Below are positions 39,501 through 45,500 of a DNA stretch of 64,000 nucleotides, piece by piece. The stretch is from Branchiostoma belcheri. Taxonomy: Eukaryota > Chordata > Leptocardii > Amphioxiformes > Branchiostomatidae. The position numbers were made by a program, and so were the translations under genes. The DNA is taken from positions 97,898-161,897 of the forward strand of contig NW_017803835.1 in the NCBI RefSeq assembly GCF_001625305.1, written 5' to 3'. A model generated the notes under the pieces. The model was not told the origin of the DNA. It did not search any database and worked only from the letters and a program-made list of their open reading frames with translations. The stretch's first letter is position 1. The number at the start of each line of letters is the position of its first letter.

Positions 39501-42500
39501 CTGATCGATCAGCTGATCTGCCCGCCGCCTCCCAGCCAATCAGAATATGAGGATCCGACCCTAGATGACCTCATTATCCCGGCACCCACAGGTGAGGGGT
39601 TAAACTTGTCACAACTTTCTTTTTATGTTCACCGAAGGAAAACATATTGTTCTTGCTCTGTTTCCTCTTCTTCTGTTCCAAACACAAAGTTTTTGCGCTG
39701 TTTTAAATGCCTAAAGTATTAGATACTCATGCAAATGTGCTAATGTGGGGTAGTATGTGATTTCCTTATTATGTTTACCAAAGAAAAACATATTGTTTTT
39801 GCTCTGTTTCTTCTTCTTCCGTTCCAAACAAATAAGGTCAGTGACCTGAACCAGACGTCTGTCACCATGGTAACTGGTGTTGGGTTACATCATGTTGCAG
39901 TTTTATAGCAGGAGGGATTTAGACTCCTGTCTGACCATACATGTATATACATGTATGTGTTTGAGCAAGGGTTAACAGAGCAGACCATATCTGGGTTGTA
40001 CACCAACTGTACTGTTTTTATAGTTGTTGTAAATATATAATTTTTTGACATTTTATCTTTTATCTGTCATGTTTGTCTGTTATGTTTGATATCTTAATAA
40101 AGAATTGAATTGAATATGTGAAGGTAAACATTATGCATTTGCTTTGGAAATGTTACCTTTCTAGTTTGTTTGTTTGTTTAAGCCTTTGTTTATCCGTGTC
40201 CCCCCAGACTTTGACTTCAGCCCCCGACGTGACTCCCTGCCGACCTCGCCTCTCCAGGGGCAACCGTCGCCATGGGAACAGTCTCCACGGCAACAGGGCA
40301 GGCAGGACGTCGACTCACTGCTACAGGTCAGTCTTAGGGCCAGAGATGGGGAACCTGTTGTTATGGATAAGTGTGGTGGGTTGTTAGCCAGCACCCGTTT
40401 TTCCGTCGATTGCAGGAACTTTGTGGCATGTGACTGAAGAATTTAAACTGATTCGTCAATCTTGATGGACACAATTGACAGAAATCTTGGGTAAAAATAT
40501 AAAAACATCCAAAGGACCACTGACAACCACTCTTATCCCCATGATTTGTCTCTCAAAATGTGGGAAATAATGTTTTAAAGGCTTGAAATACCAAAATTTG
40601 CTCCCGGACTTTGTTTGACTGTGTCATATCGATGTGGGGGTCGTGTGGCGTAACGGCAGAGAGCTCGACTCAGAACCAAGAGGTCCCTGGTTTCTATGTG
40701 CCTGTGTACTAGGTTTATTGTATTGTTACAATTTCAATAAATCAAATTGAATTCCTATTGATTGTTTGTTTATTTGCACCAGAGGGCAGATGAGGTCACT
40801 GACCTCTGCCGTAGAAACCAGAACTCAGGGAACTCGTCTCCACGGAGATTCAGCGTCTCCAAGGAGATGTCCAACTGCCAGAAACTCAGGAAGGTCATTC
40901 TGGAGCTGGTCACTACTGAGAAGACTTACGTCAAGGTCAGGGCAAAACTCGCTATTACACCATGATCTTAACTTTTAAAGTCAATATTAATTTACAAACG
41001 AGTTTCTGTGGTTGTATTGACTACTACAAATAACATTGGATTCACGTGACTTTTACCGGTACTTGTAGATAATATGTGGTTGAATTTTGGCCTCATGGCA
41101 ACGTAATGTCAAAGTGCATCTGTTTTTAAGATTCTTTTATAAGATTAAGAGGATATTTGCAGGGTGACTTTGGGGCAGGCCATGATTAAGACGTGTATAG
41201 CATCAAGAGTTGATCTTTTTTTTATGAAACCATATACATACATGTATAGTGAGGCATTAGATGCATTTGTGAAGATGTAGTGTTTATTAATGTCAACCAT
41301 GTACATGTATATTGTGTTTACAGGACATGGAGTGCCTACTGGACAGATATCTGCATCCCCTACAGAACGAGTCCTTCTTGTCACCAGATGAGGTAAGGAG
41401 TTGTCAGAACAATTCTTATTATGGGTTCACCACACCACGAAGTGGTGGTGAACCCATATTGCTTTTTCTGATGTTTCTTCTCCTCCTTCTCCTCCTCCTG
41501 CCATATCTTTAAATGGATTCAGCTTCTTCATTTTAGGGCCTAAGGTCCTGAAATTTGGTATGGAGGTACAGTGGGCAAATACCCCTAGGCGTTTTTTAAA
41601 TTTTTGTGATACAGGCTTTTAGAATGGTTTTATTTGAGTTTTTTGGCTGTGTTATAGCAAATGTATTACTGTGTTAGTGTGCCGTGTCTACCACGCCTGG
41701 GCATGAGTCATCACAATGGAATGCAGGGCATCAACCAATAGGCATGCAGCTTTCCTCTATACTTCTTGCTGATTGGCTGTTGGGATTTAACTTGATTAAC
41801 ACCCGCACAGAGCATTTCCATACTGACAGTATGTCTGTATTCAAGTGTTTTGGTAGGTATTTCAAGCTTTTCTGCTCCAGCATTGGAATGCGGGCATGAA
41901 CGTTTTTTATTTTATTTTGAAAATCAACAGTTTGCATTATGCAATTAAAAATCCTAACCAATAAAGTAGGGAATAGCTATCCAACTGTTGTTTTAGTTGT
42001 ATGTTACTTCATATTATAGTTATATCAATGTAATTACTGTAAATCATTGTTTTCCCTTGTGTTTCTCATTCTTTCCCTGCCATGTGGTAAAATGTGGTGA
42101 ACCCATCGCTGTATTTGCTCCAAAGCAAATGTCGGCCTTTCTAGTTTATCATTTAGTCTATCTATTTAATCATCATGATGTCCTGAATGTTGTTGTACAC
42201 TACAGCCTGTTTTCCAAAACCCCACACACCCCTTCTCTTTACTTTTCATAACATACAAGACACACATGACTATTATACAGTTACAGTAGCAATTATTTAC
42301 AATATACAAAACAATCAATTCACTCCAGATCAAGGCTCTGTTTGGGAACATTGAGGATTGAGGGGCTGGTTTAGTTCATAACTGTTATTTGTACATGCTT
42401 TACTATAAACCCCTCTCACACCCTCTCCCCACAGATTGAGGCTCTGTTTGGGAATATTGAGGAGTTGGTTCAGTTCCAGAGGAAGTTTCTAACCCCTCTC

Positions 42501-45500
42501 ACCCCCTCTCCCCACAGATCGAGGCTCTGTTTGGGAATATTGAGGAGTTGGTTCAGTTCCAGAGGAAGTTCCTTCAGGCTCTGGAGGACAGCGTTTCTAT
42601 AGAACCAGACTTTCACACGGTGGACTCTCCCACTAAGTTTAGGGTAAGACAAAATTGTACCTTCATTAAATGTTTATTTATTTATCGGTTTGGCTGTTCA
42701 ACCCTCACAGCCAGGGCTGCCCAACTAGCCTGTGACTATTACAAATGACTTGCCCTGCTGACAAGAAATGACAAACATTATGGCAAAATTTAAGGTGGCT
42801 CAACAATTTACAAAACTATAATTACGTTGTAAATAAAAACTTAACTCCAAATGCTTTTTGGTCATGTGTGTTTGAACCACATTGTACAATGTATGTGCAA
42901 CACAGTAAAGGACTTTTGTTATTCAAGTATTTTGTTATAAATATTGAGAAGTCTTTTAACTTTTTCACTGTGCCTCAGTAACTTTGCGATGATTTGATAG
43001 GACTTGGTTCAGAAGACTCTAATTGTTGTTGACTTTGTATGTTTATATGTTTGTTTGTTTGTTTGTGTAGAAAACGCTGTTCTCCATAAGCGGGGCGTTC
43101 CTGTATTACGTGGACCACTTCAAACTCTACAGCGCCTTCTGTGCCAGCCATTCCAAAGCCATCAAAGTTCTCGACCCAGGTAAGTGGTGGCCAGTAGGAT
43201 CTCTGTCCTTTTTGTTATTGGCTTATATTTGATAATCATATTATCTTTCATCAGTAGATCTTATAGTACTTATATACATTATGTAGAGTTCAAGTTTTGT
43301 CCCAACACAAAAAGTCTACTCACCATAAATTTTTGGTCGATATTTCTTTGTTCATTATTTATGCCTTAATTCATTTCAATCTGTTTTCTTTATTAGTATA
43401 GTCAGGGCACATGAACATGTAGACCAGCTCTGTGACTTTGCACAGTGGTACACCAATATTATCACAATGTACATAAATGAAGATGAATTCACAAAAGTTA
43501 AATCAAATTTGTCCTTTACAGTGGTACCCTGAATGCACACGAATATTATCACAATATAGATAAATGAAGATAAAGTCACAAGGTTTCAATCAAACTTTTC
43601 CCCCAAGGGGCGCCAGCCATCTTCAATTTATGTATATGTTATACTTTATGTCATCTTTGACATTTGTATTATGTTTTATGAGCAGCGGATTTACATAAGC
43701 ACAACAAGTGCTTCCTATCCAATGCTCAAGAATCCATGTGAATAAAAGAAATAAATAAACTTATCCCCCCCAGGTAAGGGAAACGCAGCGTTCCGTGCCT
43801 TCCTGGAGGCGAGGAACCCGAAACACCAGCACTCTGCCACGCTGGAGTCCTTCCTCATCAAACCCATCCAGCGCATCATGAAGTATCCACTACTGCTGAA
43901 ACAACTGGCAGCGCTGACCAACCAGGAGTCAGATGAGCACTTCCACCTCTCAGGTAAGGTCATGGGTCAAGTTCGGGGGTCAGGATAAGGTCAAAGGTTA
44001 GGGGTTAGCATCATGAAGTACCCGCTTCTCCTCAAACTGGCAGCTCTGACCAATCATGAGTCAGACGAGCACTTCCACCTATCAGGTAAGGTCAGGGGTC
44101 AGAGTAGGTTCAAGGTCAGGGGTCATGATAAGGCCAAAGGTTAGGGGTTAGCATCATGAAGTACCCGCTGCTCCTCAAACAGCTAGCAGCTCTGACTCAT
44201 CTGTGTTGGTAGTTACATGTTTAAAGTTAAAACTTTTGGTCTAACACAAAATGTTCTCTCACCTAGAGCCTAGTCACTCTGGTCTTCCTCAGTAGACTGA
44301 CCCAGTGAAGCTTGTCATGTGGCTTCTTTGAAGTGTGACGTCAACACAGAGACCTTTGACCCAGTGTTGACGTCACACTTCAAAGAAGGCATGTAACAAG
44401 TCTCACTGGGTCAGTCTACTGAGGAAGACCAGAGTGACTGGTCGAAAGATCTAGGTGAGAAAACTTTTTTGTGTTGGATCAAAAGTTTTAACTCAAAACA
44501 TTTTCCTTTTTCGGTAGCACGTGTTAAAGATGTTCTTTCTTGTGTTGTCTTACAGAAGCCCTGAAGGGGATGACTTCCGTAGCAGAACACATCAACGAGA
44601 TGCAGCGCCTGTTCGAGGAGTATGGGGGCGTTTTTGACATTCTCATCAGGGACCAGCCACATGCCAAGAAGGAGGTGAGAGTCGCAGTCAGAACTGGGGG
44701 CCTGCATGGGGGGGGAGGGGGTCCCGACAACGCTCTACGCTTTACAATAAATTCCAAGTGGCTACAACGCATTACGTAGAATTAAAACGGCGAATACGCT
44801 CTACGCAAAATGTGGCAATTACGCTCTACGTTGAATTAGAGCGGTCCGTCTACGCTCTACGGCCAATTACGCTCCACGGAAAAGGGCATGCGGGCCCCCA
44901 TGACTGGTTTAAGTCCCTTGAAATGCTGTAGAGTTTCAACTTTGCTCCACACAAGAAAGGAATCCACCATAGATTTTCATCTCTGCAACCTTACGTGTTA
45001 GTCGCAGATGTATGATCCACTCGCTTACTCTCTGGAAGTCGGAAGCGTGATGACGTCAGGAGTAAATCAAAAGTGGCGGGAAGACAAAACATTTGTTTTT
45101 TCCCCGTTTTGCCAGGTGTCCCACCTGAGGATGGGTGACCTGCAGCTATTTGCCAACGCCCTGGTGCTGTAGCAGACACTCTGTGGTGTTGGGTTACATT
45201 ATGTAGCATCACAGAGTTGCAGGGGCTAGTCACCAGATATCATACATGAATGTGTTTGCCTCCCTTCACAGGTGTCTCATCTGAGGATGGGTGACCTGCA
45301 GCTGTTTGCCAACGCTCTGTGGCTCAACTCTTCTGACGACATCAAACACAAGAAGGGCACCGAGCCAGAAATGGCCATATTCGGTAAGATTTCCTGAAAA
45401 TTGTGGCCATATTTGGAAGATTTCCTGAAAGTTCCTCCACAACAGGAATTGCAGAAATGGCCATATTTGGTAAGATTTCCTGGAAATTCTTACGCAACAG

